From contig NZ_AUCH01000008.1 of assembly GCF_000429665.1 (NCBI RefSeq), forward strand, positions 130,460-194,459: 64,000 nt of DNA. The letters are read 5' to 3'. A model generated the notes under the pieces. The model made no database searches, was not told the origin of the DNA, and saw only the letters and a program-made list of their open reading frames with translations. The DNA is from Azovibrio restrictus DSM 23866. GTDB taxonomy: Bacteria > Pseudomonadota > Gammaproteobacteria > Burkholderiales > Rhodocyclaceae. Made by a program: the position numbers and the translations under genes. Below are positions 1 through 7,196 of the stretch, in pieces (position 1 is the stretch's first letter; every line of letters begins with the position of its first letter).

Positions 1-205
1 CCTGCAGGATGCTCTGGCCTGCGGCATCAGCATCGCCCCGGGGCCGATCTTTTCCCCGCGGCGGGAGTTTGCCAATTACCTGCGCCTCAACTTCGGCCAT
101 CCGGATCGGGAAGCGCGTCAGGAGGCTGCCCTGGCAACCCTGGGGCGGCTGCTGGCCCGGCAGTTGCAGGGGGGATCTGTGCCTATGAAAAATACGCTGA
201 TCTGA
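1..205 (+). CDS. MocR/GntR-type PLP-dependent regulator, C-terminal end (partial)
   Basis: The window opens inside a gene whose last 67 residues are readable. They contain SIAPGPIFSPR followed by LRLNFGHP, the pattern at the end of the aminotransferase-like domain of MocR-type GntR regulators, where the arginine region closes the PLP site. The frame ends at TGA 203-205, 61 bases before ccoG on the same strand. MocR proteins join a winged-helix DNA-binding domain to a fold type I aminotransferase domain, and many regulate PLP or amino-acid metabolism. The N-terminal part lies outside the window, so the target genes cannot be inferred. A plain class I aminotransferase is the alternative. Confidence 0.6.
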   Translation, partial: LQDALACGISIAPGPIFSPRREFANYLRLNFGHPDREARQEAALATLGRLLARQLQGGSVPMKNTLI

Positions 206-266
206 ATCTGTTCCTGTCTGGCCCCCGATGATTTACTGGCGGCCATCATCAGACAGGAGCCAGGAC

Positions 267-1652
267 ATGGGAGCAAGCGGCAGCAAGGCCAGGGAAGCAC
301 GGGTGGAGTTCTACCGCCAGAAAGGGAAAATCCACGCCAGGGCCGTCCAGGGGCCTTTCAACAGCCTGCGCTGGGCCCTGGTCTGGATCACCCAGGGCAT
401 CTTCTTCGGGGCCTGCTGGCTCCAGTGGGAGGGGCCCGAAGGCCTGCGTCAGGCGGTCCTGTTCGACATCGCCCACGAAAAGCTCTACCTGTTCGGCCTG
501 GTGCTCTGGCCCCAGGACGCCCTGCTCCTGGCCCTGGTGCTGATCCTGGCGGCCACCGGCCTGTTCCTGGTCACCGCCCTGGGCGGCCGGCTGTTCTGCG
601 GCTTTGCCTGCCCCCAGACCGTGTATACGGCCATCTTCACCTGGCTGGAGGCCCGGGTGGAAGGCGATCACTTGGCCCGCCGCAAGTTGGACCAGAGCCC
701 CGCCAGTGCCCGGAAATGGCGGCTGAAATCCCTCAAGCACGGCCTGTGGCTGGGCTTTTCCCTGGTCACGGCGATTACCTTCGTGGGCTACTTCACCCCC
801 ATCCGGGAACTGCTGCCGGCCCTGGCGCAGTTCCAGGTCGGCCCCTGGGAAGCCTTCTGGCTGCTGTTCTACGCCGCCTTCACCTATGTCCAGGCGGGAC
901 TGGCCCGGGAGGCCGTCTGCCAGCACATGTGCCCCTATTCCCGCTTCCAGGGGGTGATGTTCGACCCGGCCACCCGCAACGTGGCCTATGACCGGCAACG
1001 GGGCGAGCCCCGCCAGGCGGGCCGTCAGGCTGGCGGTGACTGTGTCGATTGCGGCATCTGCGTCCAGGTCTGCCCGGTGGGCATAGACATCCGCGACGGG
1101 CTGCAATACCAGTGCATCAACTGCGGTCTGTGCATCGATGCCTGCAACCAGGTCATGGACAAGCTGGGCCTGCCCCCGGGTCTGATCCGCTTTGCCTCGG
1201 AGCAGGAACTGGCCGTTCCCGCCGCGCCCCGCCCGGCGCCCCTGCGGCCCCGGGTGGCGGTGTATGGCAGCCTGTTCCTGGTATTCGTCCTGCTCGGCGC
1301 CTGGACCCTGGCCGAACGCTCCCTGGTCCTGGTGGACGTGCTGCGGGACCGTCATGTCCTGATGCGGGAAACCGCCGACGGCCGCATCGAGAACGCCTAC
1401 ACCCTGAAGCTGATGAACCTGGACGACACGCCGCGCACCTACCGGATTTCCGTGGCCGGTCTCCCTGGCCTGGAACTGGTGGGTGAACGGGATTTCGAAG
1501 TGGCCGCCGGAGGCATCCGGCCCGTGTCGGTAACCGTCGCCACTGCTGCCGGCCAGCACCCTTCAGGAGCGCAACCCATCCTGTTCCAGGTCGCCGCCCT
1601 GAACGCCCCCGCCACCCGGGCAGAGGAAAAAAGCCGCTTCATGCTGCCGTGA
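267..1652 (+). CDS. ccoG: Cytochrome c oxidase accessory protein CcoG (RdxA/FixG family)
   Basis: Membrane iron-sulfur protein that helps assemble cbb3-type cytochrome oxidase, acting in copper reduction or delivery. I start at ATG 267 because AGGAG lies 8 bases upstream; an in-frame ATG at 228 has no such site. The 461-residue protein has several N-terminal membrane segments, the family motifs CGFACPQTVY and CQHMCPYSRFQG, and two ferredoxin clusters: C259/C262/C265/C269 and C283/C286/C289/C293. One more membrane segment precedes a C-terminal Ig-like FixG_C domain. No ccoNOP or ccoI gene is next to it: upstream is a MocR-type regulator and downstream is a convergent mrr gene. Confidence 0.93.
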   Translation: MGASGSKAREARVEFYRQKGKIHARAVQGPFNSLRWALVWITQGIFFGACWLQWEGPEGLRQAVLFDIAHEKLYLFGLVLWPQDALLLALVLILAATGLFLVTALGGRLFCGFACPQTVYTAIFTWLEARVEGDHLARRKLDQSPASARKWRLKSLKHGLWLGFSLVTAITFVGYFTPIRELLPALAQFQVGPWEAFWLLFYAAFTYVQAGLAREAVCQHMCPYSRFQGVMFDPATRNVAYDRQRGEPRQAGRQAGGDCVDCGICVQVCPVGIDIRDGLQYQCINCGLCIDACNQVMDKLGLPPGLIRFASEQELAVPAAPRPAPLRPRVAVYGSLFLVFVLLGAWTLAERSLVLVDVLRDRHVLMRETADGRIENAYTLKLMNLDDTPRTYRISVAGLPGLELVGERDFEVAAGGIRPVSVTVATAAGQHPSGAQPILFQVAALNAPATRAEEKSRFMLP

Positions 1653-1713
1653 GGGGCGGGGGCCTGGGGGCTGCTGGTGGGTAAGAAGCGGACTCTGGCT
1701 AAAGAGTACCTGC

Positions 1714-2661
1714 TCAGACTGAGTCACCCTCGAAGTAATCCGAGTCGACCCGCTTGATTTCGAAGCGACTGACTGGAGATACCCCGACGTTATGGTCGAC
1801 CATCAGGGCTGCCAGCTGTTCGCCCCCGATGAGGATGATCTTCGAAGGAATGATCCCCGCGTACTCCTGTGCTTCTCGGGAGAAGCCGGAAGTTGTGATG
1901 AAGACCCCCTTGTTTGCACGCTGGCCTTGAAGGGCTCCGGCGAATTTCTGGATTTCCGGGCGGCCGACGGTTCCCTCCCAACGTTTGGCCTGTACGTAGA
2001 TCACGTCGAGGCCGAGCTTGTCTTCCTTGATGATCCCGTCAATGCCGCCATCGCCGCTTCTGCCTACCGCCTTTCCTGCGTCCCGGCGCGAGCCTCCATA
2101 GCCCATGGCGACCAGCAGATCGATGACCAGGCGCTCGAAGAAGGCAGGCGTGGCGGCCTTTACCTGCTCCAGTACTTCTGCTTCCAGATTGCTGCGCAGC
2201 CGCTGATAGGCTTGCGAGAACAGCTCCTCTGGTGTGGCCTCGGGTACTGTCGATGCAGGAGAGAGAGGGGCCAAAGTCGTGGGGAGATCGGGCTGCAACC
2301 CGCCTTTCTCCTCACTCCGCCGCGACCTGAATGCGCGAAATTCCTCATAATTTTCAAGCGTGGAGGCGTCGATCAGGTCCGGATTGGTTCCGAGAAGCTC
2401 CGTTCCCCGCAGCGTGATCCGGAAATAGCCGCGTCGGGTTGTATCGATCAATCCTGCCTGTTTGAGATAGGTTTTGGCCCACCCGACCCGGTTGTCGAAC
2501 ATGGGTGCCGTACCGCTGGGAAGCATCGTGGCGCGCTCTTGATCGGACAACTGGAACTCGGCCGCCAGCTGCTCGACCGCATCGCGGAAACGATGCTCGC
2601 TGCCGTCAGCAGCCAGGCGCAAGAGCGGCAGCATCAGGGTCTGATAGTCGGGAATGGACAT
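1714..2661 (-). CDS. mrr: Mrr-family restriction endonuclease (type IV-like), solitary
   Basis: 315-residue two-domain protein. Residues 1 to about 90 match the Mrr N-terminal winged-helix domain (WAKTYLKQAGLI, then RGYFRITLRGTELL). The C-terminal half is the PD-(D/E)XK nuclease: GDGGIDGIIKED supplies the acidic residues and VIYVQAKRW the QxK element, followed by the typical GVFITTSGFS. Mrr enzymes cut DNA carrying foreign methylation, so no partner methylase is needed and none is seen. The gene lies just downstream of tRNA-Gly(CCC) on the same strand, beyond its terminator. It is visibly less GC-rich at third codon positions than its neighbours, which suggests acquisition by transfer. Confidence 0.9.
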   Translation of the reverse strand: MSIPDYQTLMLPLLRLAADGSEHRFRDAVEQLAAEFQLSDQERATMLPSGTAPMFDNRVGWAKTYLKQAGLIDTTRRGYFRITLRGTELLGTNPDLIDASTLENYEEFRAFRSRRSEEKGGLQPDLPTTLAPLSPASTVPEATPEELFSQAYQRLRSNLEAEVLEQVKAATPAFFERLVIDLLVAMGYGGSRRDAGKAVGRSGDGGIDGIIKEDKLGLDVIYVQAKRWEGTVGRPEIQKFAGALQGQRANKGVFITTSGFSREAQEYAGIIPSKIILIGGEQLAALMVDHNVGVSPVSRFEIKRVDSDYFEGDSV

Positions 2662-2844
2662 GATGAAGTGGAGATGGACGTGTGTTTATGAATTCAACAT
2701 TGATGGTGCACTGGGGATGGTAGCCGAATTTCCATGCTTAACCGTGGGGGAGGGAGTCGTGATCTGAAATAGGGTCCGCCCAGGAGAGCGCTGGGCGGGC
2801 AGCAGAAGGCTGGATCGTAACCTGCTCTTTCGAGCAGAAAGCAA

Positions 2845-2874
2845 AAAAGCCAACCGGCTTCGGTTGGCTTTTTA
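2845..2874. terminator. Intrinsic terminator after tRNA-Gly (bidirectional)
   Basis: Perfect inverted repeat AAAGCCAACCG / CGGTTGGCTTT around a short GCTT loop. An A run on the left and a T run on the right give a U-tract on either strand. It lies 33 bases past the 3' end of tRNA-Gly and separates it from mrr. Confidence 0.85.
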
Positions 2875-2907
2875 TTTTACAGATCAACGACCTGAGAGAA
2901 TTCGATG

Positions 2908-2981
2908 TGGAGCGGGCGATGGGAATCGAACCCACGGCTCTAGCTTGGGAAGCTAGGGTATTACCATTATACGACGCCCGC
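2908..2981 (-). tRNA. tRNA-Gly (anticodon CCC)
   Basis: On the minus strand the 74 bases fold as a full cloverleaf. The acceptor arms GCGGGCG and CGCCCGC pair, the anticodon loop is TTCCCAA within CTAGC/GCTAG, and the T loop is GGTTCGATTCC. The discriminator is T and CCA is encoded. The anticodon CCC reads GGG. It has its own promoter upstream and a terminator downstream. Confidence 0.96.
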
Positions 2982-3022
2982 TCTGGGCCAATGGCGGAGG
3001 CATCGGCGTGAAGCGAAGGCGG

Positions 3023-3051
3023 ATTGTATGCTGCCTTGGCTCCGGGTTCAA
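3023..3051 (-). promoter_or_regulatory. Sigma-70-type promoter for tRNA-Gly(CCC)
   Basis: Read on the minus strand: -35 TTGAAC (3051-3046), a 17-base spacer, and -10 TACAAT (3028-3023). Transcription would start near 3016, about 35 bases before the mature tRNA 5' end. The call rests on the sequence match and spacing only. Confidence 0.6.
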
Positions 3052-3069
3052 TGGTCAGGCAGGCAATTT

Positions 3070-3591
3070 TTAGGCCTGCAATTGCCGGTAGCGGCCACCG
3101 TGGAAGAGCAGGGGAGGGATGCCGGGATTGGCTTCGAAGCGTTCCACGTGGCCCACGAAGATCAGGTGGTCGCCGCCGGGGTAGTGGAATTCGTTGCGGA
3201 TCTGAAAGCTGGCGTGGCAGCCGGGCAGGAGGGGGGCGCCGCCCAGGCCGGGGGTCCAGGGAATGCTGGAGAACTTGTCTTCCTGGCGGGTGGCGAAGTG
3301 GTTGGAGAGGGCTTCCTGCTCCAGGGCAAGGATGTTCACCGCGTAGTGGCTGGCGCGCTGGAAGCCTTCCAGGTTGGGAGAGCTGGTGGCCAGGCTCCAC
3401 AGCACCAGGGGCGGCTCCAGGGAGACGGAGCTGAAGGAATTGATGGTCAGCCCCATCAGGGCGCCGTCGGGCCCCTGGGCGGTGACCACCGCAACTCCGG
3501 TGGCAAAGCAGCCCAGGGCATTGCGGAAGGCGCGGCTGTCGAAACCGGCGGGGGTGACGGGCTGATCCGGAGGCAGTACGGTGGCGGTCAT
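3070..3591 (-). CDS. Flavin reductase family protein (FMN-binding)
   Basis: 173-residue protein of the flavin reductase-like domain family, which uses NAD(P)H to reduce FMN or FAD, often for a partner monooxygenase. Typical features are FRNALGCFATGVAVVTA at the N-terminus, GLTINSFSSVSLEPPLVLWSL (the flavin-binding region) and HLIFVGHVERF near the end. I use ATG 3591; the frame stays open to 3663 but would then overlap the mutY start. No good ribosome site is visible. mutY is divergent, with about 58 bases between the starts. No oxygenase partner is adjacent, so the physiological partner is unknown. Confidence 0.85.
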   Translation of the reverse strand: MTATVLPPDQPVTPAGFDSRAFRNALGCFATGVAVVTAQGPDGALMGLTINSFSSVSLEPPLVLWSLATSSPNLEGFQRASHYAVNILALEQEALSNHFATRQEDKFSSIPWTPGLGGAPLLPGCHASFQIRNEFHYPGGDHLIFVGHVERFEANPGIPPLLFHGGRYRQLQA

Positions 3592-3649
3592 GGCGGGGGG
3601 GCGAAAAAAAGCGCGTATTATCCGCCCCTTAGCGAAATGTTGTCGACCT

Positions 3650-4687
3650 ATGGATGCAATCACCGGGGCCTCTGCCCCGTCCTTTTCCGCCCGGGTGGTG
3701 GCCTGGCAGCGCCAGGCCGGGCGCCATGACCTGCCCTGGCAGGGCGGGCGGGACCCTTATCCCATCTGGCTTTCCGAGATCATGCTGCAGCAGACCCAGG
3801 TGAGCACGGTGCTGGGCTACTTCCAGCGCTTCCTGGAGCGTTTTCCCCATGTGGCGAGCCTGGCCGCCGCGCCCCAGGAAGAGGTTCTGGCCCTCTGGGC
3901 CGGTCTGGGCTACTACGCCCGGGCCCGCAACCTGCATGCCTGCGCCATCCGGGTGGTGCAGGAGCATGGGGGGCGCTTTCCGGACACGGCGGCGGGCCTG
4001 GCGGCCTTGCCGGGCATAGGCCGGTCCACGGCCGCGGCCATTGCCGCCTTTGCCTACGGGGAGCGGGCAGCGATCCTGGACGGGAACGTGAAGCGGGTCC
4101 TGTGCCGGCATTTTGCCGTGGAGGGGGTTCCTGTGGGGGCGGTGGAAAAAAGTCTCTGGAGCCTGGCCGAGACCCTGCTCCCGGCTTCTCCCGAGATGGG
4201 CGCCTATACCCAGGGGCTGATGGATCTGGGCGCCACCTTGTGCTTGCGCCGCAATCCCCGCTGCGGGCCCTGTCCCCTGGCGGCCACCTGCCTGGCCCGG
4301 GCCCAGGGCCGGCAGGACAGCCTGCCCACCCCCAAGGCGGCCCGGGCCCAGCCCCGGCGCCAGGCGGTGTTCCTGCTGCTTACCGATGGCCGGGAAATCC
4401 TGCTGCAGCGGCGGCCTTCCGCCGGCATCTGGGGCGGTCTGCTGGCCCTGCCCGAGGGGCTGGACCTGCTGCCCCGGCTGGGGCTGGCGGACCGGGAGCT
4501 GCTGCCCCTGGCGCCCCGGGAGCATGTGTTCACCCACTTTCGCCTGGAAATCCAGCCCCTGCTTTGCCGGGTGGAACATCTGCCGGCCTTTGCCGGGGAG
4601 CCGGGGCTGGTGCGCCTCCCCCTGGAGGAGGCCCGCCAGGCCGGGGTGCCGGCGCCGGTGGCGCGCTTGCTCGACGAGCTGGCCTGA
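3650..4687 (+). CDS. mutY: A/G-specific adenine DNA glycosylase MutY
   Basis: Removes adenine mispaired with 8-oxoguanine in the GO repair pathway. The 345-residue protein has the catalytic Glu43 (WLSEIMLQQTQV), the helix-hairpin-helix LPGIGRSTAAAIAAFAY, and Asp144 in ILDGNVKRV. The [4Fe-4S] ligands follow as C-X6-C-X2-C-X5-C (CLRRNPRCGPCPLAATC), then a C-terminal NUDIX-like 8-oxoG recognition domain. The start at ATG 3650 gives the usual short N-terminus; an upstream ATG at 3581 would lie inside the divergent flavin reductase gene. A symmetrical TATTAT at 3616-3621 could serve as -10 for either gene. Confidence 0.96.
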   Translation: MDAITGASAPSFSARVVAWQRQAGRHDLPWQGGRDPYPIWLSEIMLQQTQVSTVLGYFQRFLERFPHVASLAAAPQEEVLALWAGLGYYARARNLHACAIRVVQEHGGRFPDTAAGLAALPGIGRSTAAAIAAFAYGERAAILDGNVKRVLCRHFAVEGVPVGAVEKSLWSLAETLLPASPEMGAYTQGLMDLGATLCLRRNPRCGPCPLAATCLARAQGRQDSLPTPKAARAQPRRQAVFLLLTDGREILLQRRPSAGIWGGLLALPEGLDLLPRLGLADRELLPLAPREHVFTHFRLEIQPLLCRVEHLPAFAGEPGLVRLPLEEARQAGVPAPVARLLDELA

Positions 4688-4717
4688 ATGGCCTGAAGCC
4701 GGCAGGCCTCCGGCCGT

Positions 4718-5347
4718 TCAGTTCTCGGTTGCCGCGGCTTCGCCCCAGCGGGCCATCAGGGTGTGGGGCACCCGCAGTTGGTCGAGGATGCGGGCCACGA
4801 CGAAATCCACCAGGTCCTCCACCCGCCGGGGGTGGTGGTAAAAGCCGGGGCTGGGCGGCAGGATCACGGCGCCGGCCCGGTTGAGGCGCAGCATGTTTTC
4901 CAGGTGGATGGCGGAGAAGGGGGTTTCCCGGGGGACCAGGACCAGCTTCCGGCCTTCCTTGAGGACCACGTCGGCGGCCCGCTCGATCAGCTTGTCCGCC
5001 AGGCCCTGGGCGATGGCGGCCAGGCTGCCCATGGAGCAGGGGCAGATCACCATGGCGTCGGGGGGGTTGGAGCCCGAGGCCACCGGGGCGAACCATTCCT
5101 CCCGGCCATAGACTTCGAGGCAGCCGGGCAGGTCCGGGTAGCGGGCCAGCAGCATGGCCCGGGCCTCGGCGGGGCGGGCCGGCAGCTCCAGTTCCAGTTC
5201 CTGGCGGGCCACGATCTGGGCGGCCTGGGAATAGAGCAACTGCACCCGCAGGCCGGCGCCCAGCAGGCATTCCAGCAGGCGCAGGCCGTAGGGCAGGCCT
5301 GAGGCTCCGGTAAAGGCGAGACAGACGGTTTCAGGGACGGGATTCAT
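4718..5347 (-). CDS. ubiX: Flavin prenyltransferase UbiX
   Basis: Makes prenylated FMN from FMN and dimethylallyl phosphate, the cofactor of the UbiD decarboxylase in ubiquinone synthesis. The 209-residue sequence starts LAFTGASGLPYGLRLLE (flavin-binding) and has ICPCSMGSLAAIAQGLADKLIERAADV in two close blocks and LVLVPRETPFSAIHLENMLRL, all family signatures. The start at ATG 5347 puts the GASG motif at its normal position. The gene overlaps the 3' end of the Gx transporter by 17 bases and looks like the last member of a minus-strand chain from rapZ. ubiUVT for anaerobic ubiquinone synthesis lie 12 kb away. Confidence 0.95.
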   Translation of the reverse strand: MNPVPETVCLAFTGASGLPYGLRLLECLLGAGLRVQLLYSQAAQIVARQELELELPARPAEARAMLLARYPDLPGCLEVYGREEWFAPVASGSNPPDAMVICPCSMGSLAAIAQGLADKLIERAADVVLKEGRKLVLVPRETPFSAIHLENMLRLNRAGAVILPPSPGFYHHPRRVEDLVDFVVARILDQLRVPHTLMARWGEAAATEN

Positions 5348-5873
5348 GGGGGGCTTCCTCGGGAAATTCCTGCAGCAGGCGGCAGACCACCAGGCCGTTG
5401 ATGATGCCGAACACCAGGGCGGCCAGGGCAAAGACCGGGACCAGGCGGAACAGGCCGTCGTGGGGGATCAGCCAGACCCGGGCCAGGGCCAGTTGTCCGG
5501 CGATGTGGGCGAAGCTGGCCAGGAGGCTCCAGCTCACCGGCCCGAACAGTCGTCCGGGTAGCCAGCGGGCCAGGGCCAGCACGGCCAGGCTGGTGATGGC
5601 GCCGGTCAGGCTGAGAAAGAAGCCGGGGGCCAGGAACTGGCCCAGGAGCAGGCTGCCGGCCACGACCCGGAGGCCGCTCACCCAGGCGGCGGCGCTCCAG
5701 CCGTAACGGGCCAGCACCATCAGGGTGACGATGTTGGCCAGGCCGGGCTTGACCCCGGGCAGGGGCATGGGAATGGCGGCGTCTACCAGGGAGAGGCCCA
5801 CCGCGGCGGCGGCCAGGCGGGCGATGCGCACGTCGTCGGCGCCGACCTTGAGTTCAGTAACTGAGGGAGTCAT
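5331..5873 (-). CDS. Gx transporter family membrane protein (Hpre_diP_synt_I-like)
   Basis: 180-residue integral membrane protein with about five hydrophobic segments. The start of the conserved core, AAIPMPLPGVKPGLANIVTL, followed by GSLLLGQFLAPGFFLSLTGA, marks the family once annotated as heptaprenyl diphosphate synthase component I and now as Gx transporter. Its substrate is not established; a flavin or quinone-precursor link has been guessed from neighbours. It overlaps the upstream NusG-II gene by 20 bases and the downstream ubiX gene by 17, so the three are very probably co-translated. Confidence 0.8.
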   Translation of the reverse strand: MTPSVTELKVGADDVRIARLAAAAVGLSLVDAAIPMPLPGVKPGLANIVTLMVLARYGWSAAAWVSGLRVVAGSLLLGQFLAPGFFLSLTGAITSLAVLALARWLPGRLFGPVSWSLLASFAHIAGQLALARVWLIPHDGLFRLVPVFALAALVFGIINGLVVCRLLQEFPEEAPHESRP

Positions 5874-6228
5874 AGGGGGATTGGCTGCCGGTAATGGCGA
5901 GGCTGACCCGGTTGGGGGCGCAGATGGCGATTTCCCCGGCCTGGGAGAGCCAGCCCTGGCGGACGCAGTACTGACGCAGGCCCGGGTCGGCGGCCACCCG
6001 GGCGCGCCCTTTTTCCACCTGGATGCGGGTCGGGCCCAGGGGGCCCGGGACGACGATCTCCCGGGGTTTGTCCAGGGCCACTTCCATGAAGACCTGGCCT
6101 TCCAGGCGCACCACCGCCTTGTCCCCCTGGCCGCCCTGCCAGAGCAGGGGAAAGCTGGCGGCTACTCCCAGGGCAGCGCCCAGGGCCAGCAGCCAGTCCC
6201 CCGGGCGCAGCAGGCGCAGCCAGGTCAT
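5854..6228 (-). CDS. NusG domain II-containing membrane-anchored protein
   Basis: 124-residue protein with one N-terminal membrane segment (WLLALGAALGVAASFPLLW) and a small beta-rich domain that should face the periplasm. The segment PREIVVPGPLGPTRIQVEKG followed by GWLSQAGEIAICAPNRVSLAI is the NusG domain II pattern. These proteins usually sit next to Gx transporter genes, as here. I use ATG 6228 with AGGGTGG upstream; a GTG at 6246 is an alternative start that would overlap rapZ. The function is unknown, though pairing with the Gx transporter suggests a two-part membrane system. Confidence 0.75.
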   Translation of the reverse strand: MTWLRLLRPGDWLLALGAALGVAASFPLLWQGGQGDKAVVRLEGQVFMEVALDKPREIVVPGPLGPTRIQVEKGRARVAADPGLRQYCVRQGWLSQAGEIAICAPNRVSLAITGSQSPYDSLSY

Positions 6229-6238
6229 GGGCCGGGGC

Positions 6239-7093
6239 TCAGCCACCCTGGCCGGCCAGGGTCCGGTGCCGGACCAGGACCCGGGGGGCCTGGCCGTTGA
6301 ACTGGCGGCCCAGCCATTCGGCCAGATACACCGAGCGGTGCTGGCCGCCGGTACAGCCGATGGCCACGGTCAGGTAGGCCCGGTTGTCCTTCTGGTAGGC
6401 GGGCAGCCAGGTGGCCACGAAGCGGCGGATGTCCTCGCGCATCTGCAGCACCTGGGGCTCGGCTTCGAGGAACTGCACCACCGGCTCGTCCTTGCCGGTC
6501 AGGGGGCGCAGTTCCGGGTCGTAGTAGGGGTTGGGCAGACAGCGCACGTCGAACACTAGGTCCCCGTCCTGGGGCAGACCGTGCTTGAAGCCGAAGGACT
6601 GGAACAGCAGGGTGAGTCCCTCGTTGATGGGGGCCTCGGTGGCCTGGAGCACCCATTCCCGCAGGGCGGCGGGTTTCAGGTAGGAGGTGTCGAGGCGGTG
6701 GCCCAGATCGGTGATGGGCTGCAGCAGGCGCCGCTCCTCACCTATGGCCTCCATCAGGGTGCGGGTCTCGGAGCCCAGGGGGTGGCGTCGGCGGGTTTCG
6801 GAGAAACGCTTGATCAACACCTCGTCCTGGGCGTCCAGGAACAGGAAGGTGAGCTTGTGCTCCCGCTCCTGGAGCCGCTGGATCCGTTCCGGCAGTTTGT
6901 CCATGCCGCCCCCGGAGCGGGCGTCGATGGCGATGGCCGCCCGGGCGACGCCTTCGTCGTCGAGCAGGTTCACCAGCACCCCCAGCATCACCACCGGCAT
7001 GTTGTCCACGCAGTAATAGCCCCGGTCTTCCAGCACGCGCAGGGCCACGGATTTGCCGGAGCCGGAGAGGCCGCTGATGAGGACGAGTTCCAT
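6239..7093 (-). CDS. rapZ: RNase adapter protein RapZ (nucleotide-binding)
   Basis: 284-residue P-loop protein. The Walker A motif GLSGSGKS is at residues 8-15, YYCVDNMPV follows, and the C-terminal RNA-binding domain carries GCTGGQHRSVYLAEWL. In enterobacteria RapZ presents the sRNA GlmZ to RNase E and so tunes GlmS and amino-sugar supply. Here the usual neighbours hprK and ptsN are absent, and the gene instead heads a chain with the NusG-II protein, the Gx transporter and ubiX. A weak promoter (TTGCCC, 17 bases, TATGGT on the minus strand, ending near 7130) lies upstream. I start at ATG 7093; upstream in-frame ATGs run into the divergent gene. Confidence 0.95.
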   Translation of the reverse strand: MELVLISGLSGSGKSVALRVLEDRGYYCVDNMPVVMLGVLVNLLDDEGVARAAIAIDARSGGGMDKLPERIQRLQEREHKLTFLFLDAQDEVLIKRFSETRRRHPLGSETRTLMEAIGEERRLLQPITDLGHRLDTSYLKPAALREWVLQATEAPINEGLTLLFQSFGFKHGLPQDGDLVFDVRCLPNPYYDPELRPLTGKDEPVVQFLEAEPQVLQMREDIRRFVATWLPAYQKDNRAYLTVAIGCTGGQHRSVYLAEWLGRQFNGQAPRVLVRHRTLAGQGG

Positions 7094-7196
7094 GGGGAGT
7101 GAATGCCGTAGTCGGGAAGGTGCACCATAGCGAAGCACCGCTTCCCGGGCAAGGCGAGGCATAATGAAGGGCCTGTTTTGCTGCTGCCGGATACCC

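Noticed and set aside
2738..3400. A 220-codon minus-strand frame spanning the terminator, tRNA-Gly and flavin reductase region
   Set aside because: It crosses a tRNA gene and an intrinsic terminator, and overlaps the flavin reductase gene; no coding character.
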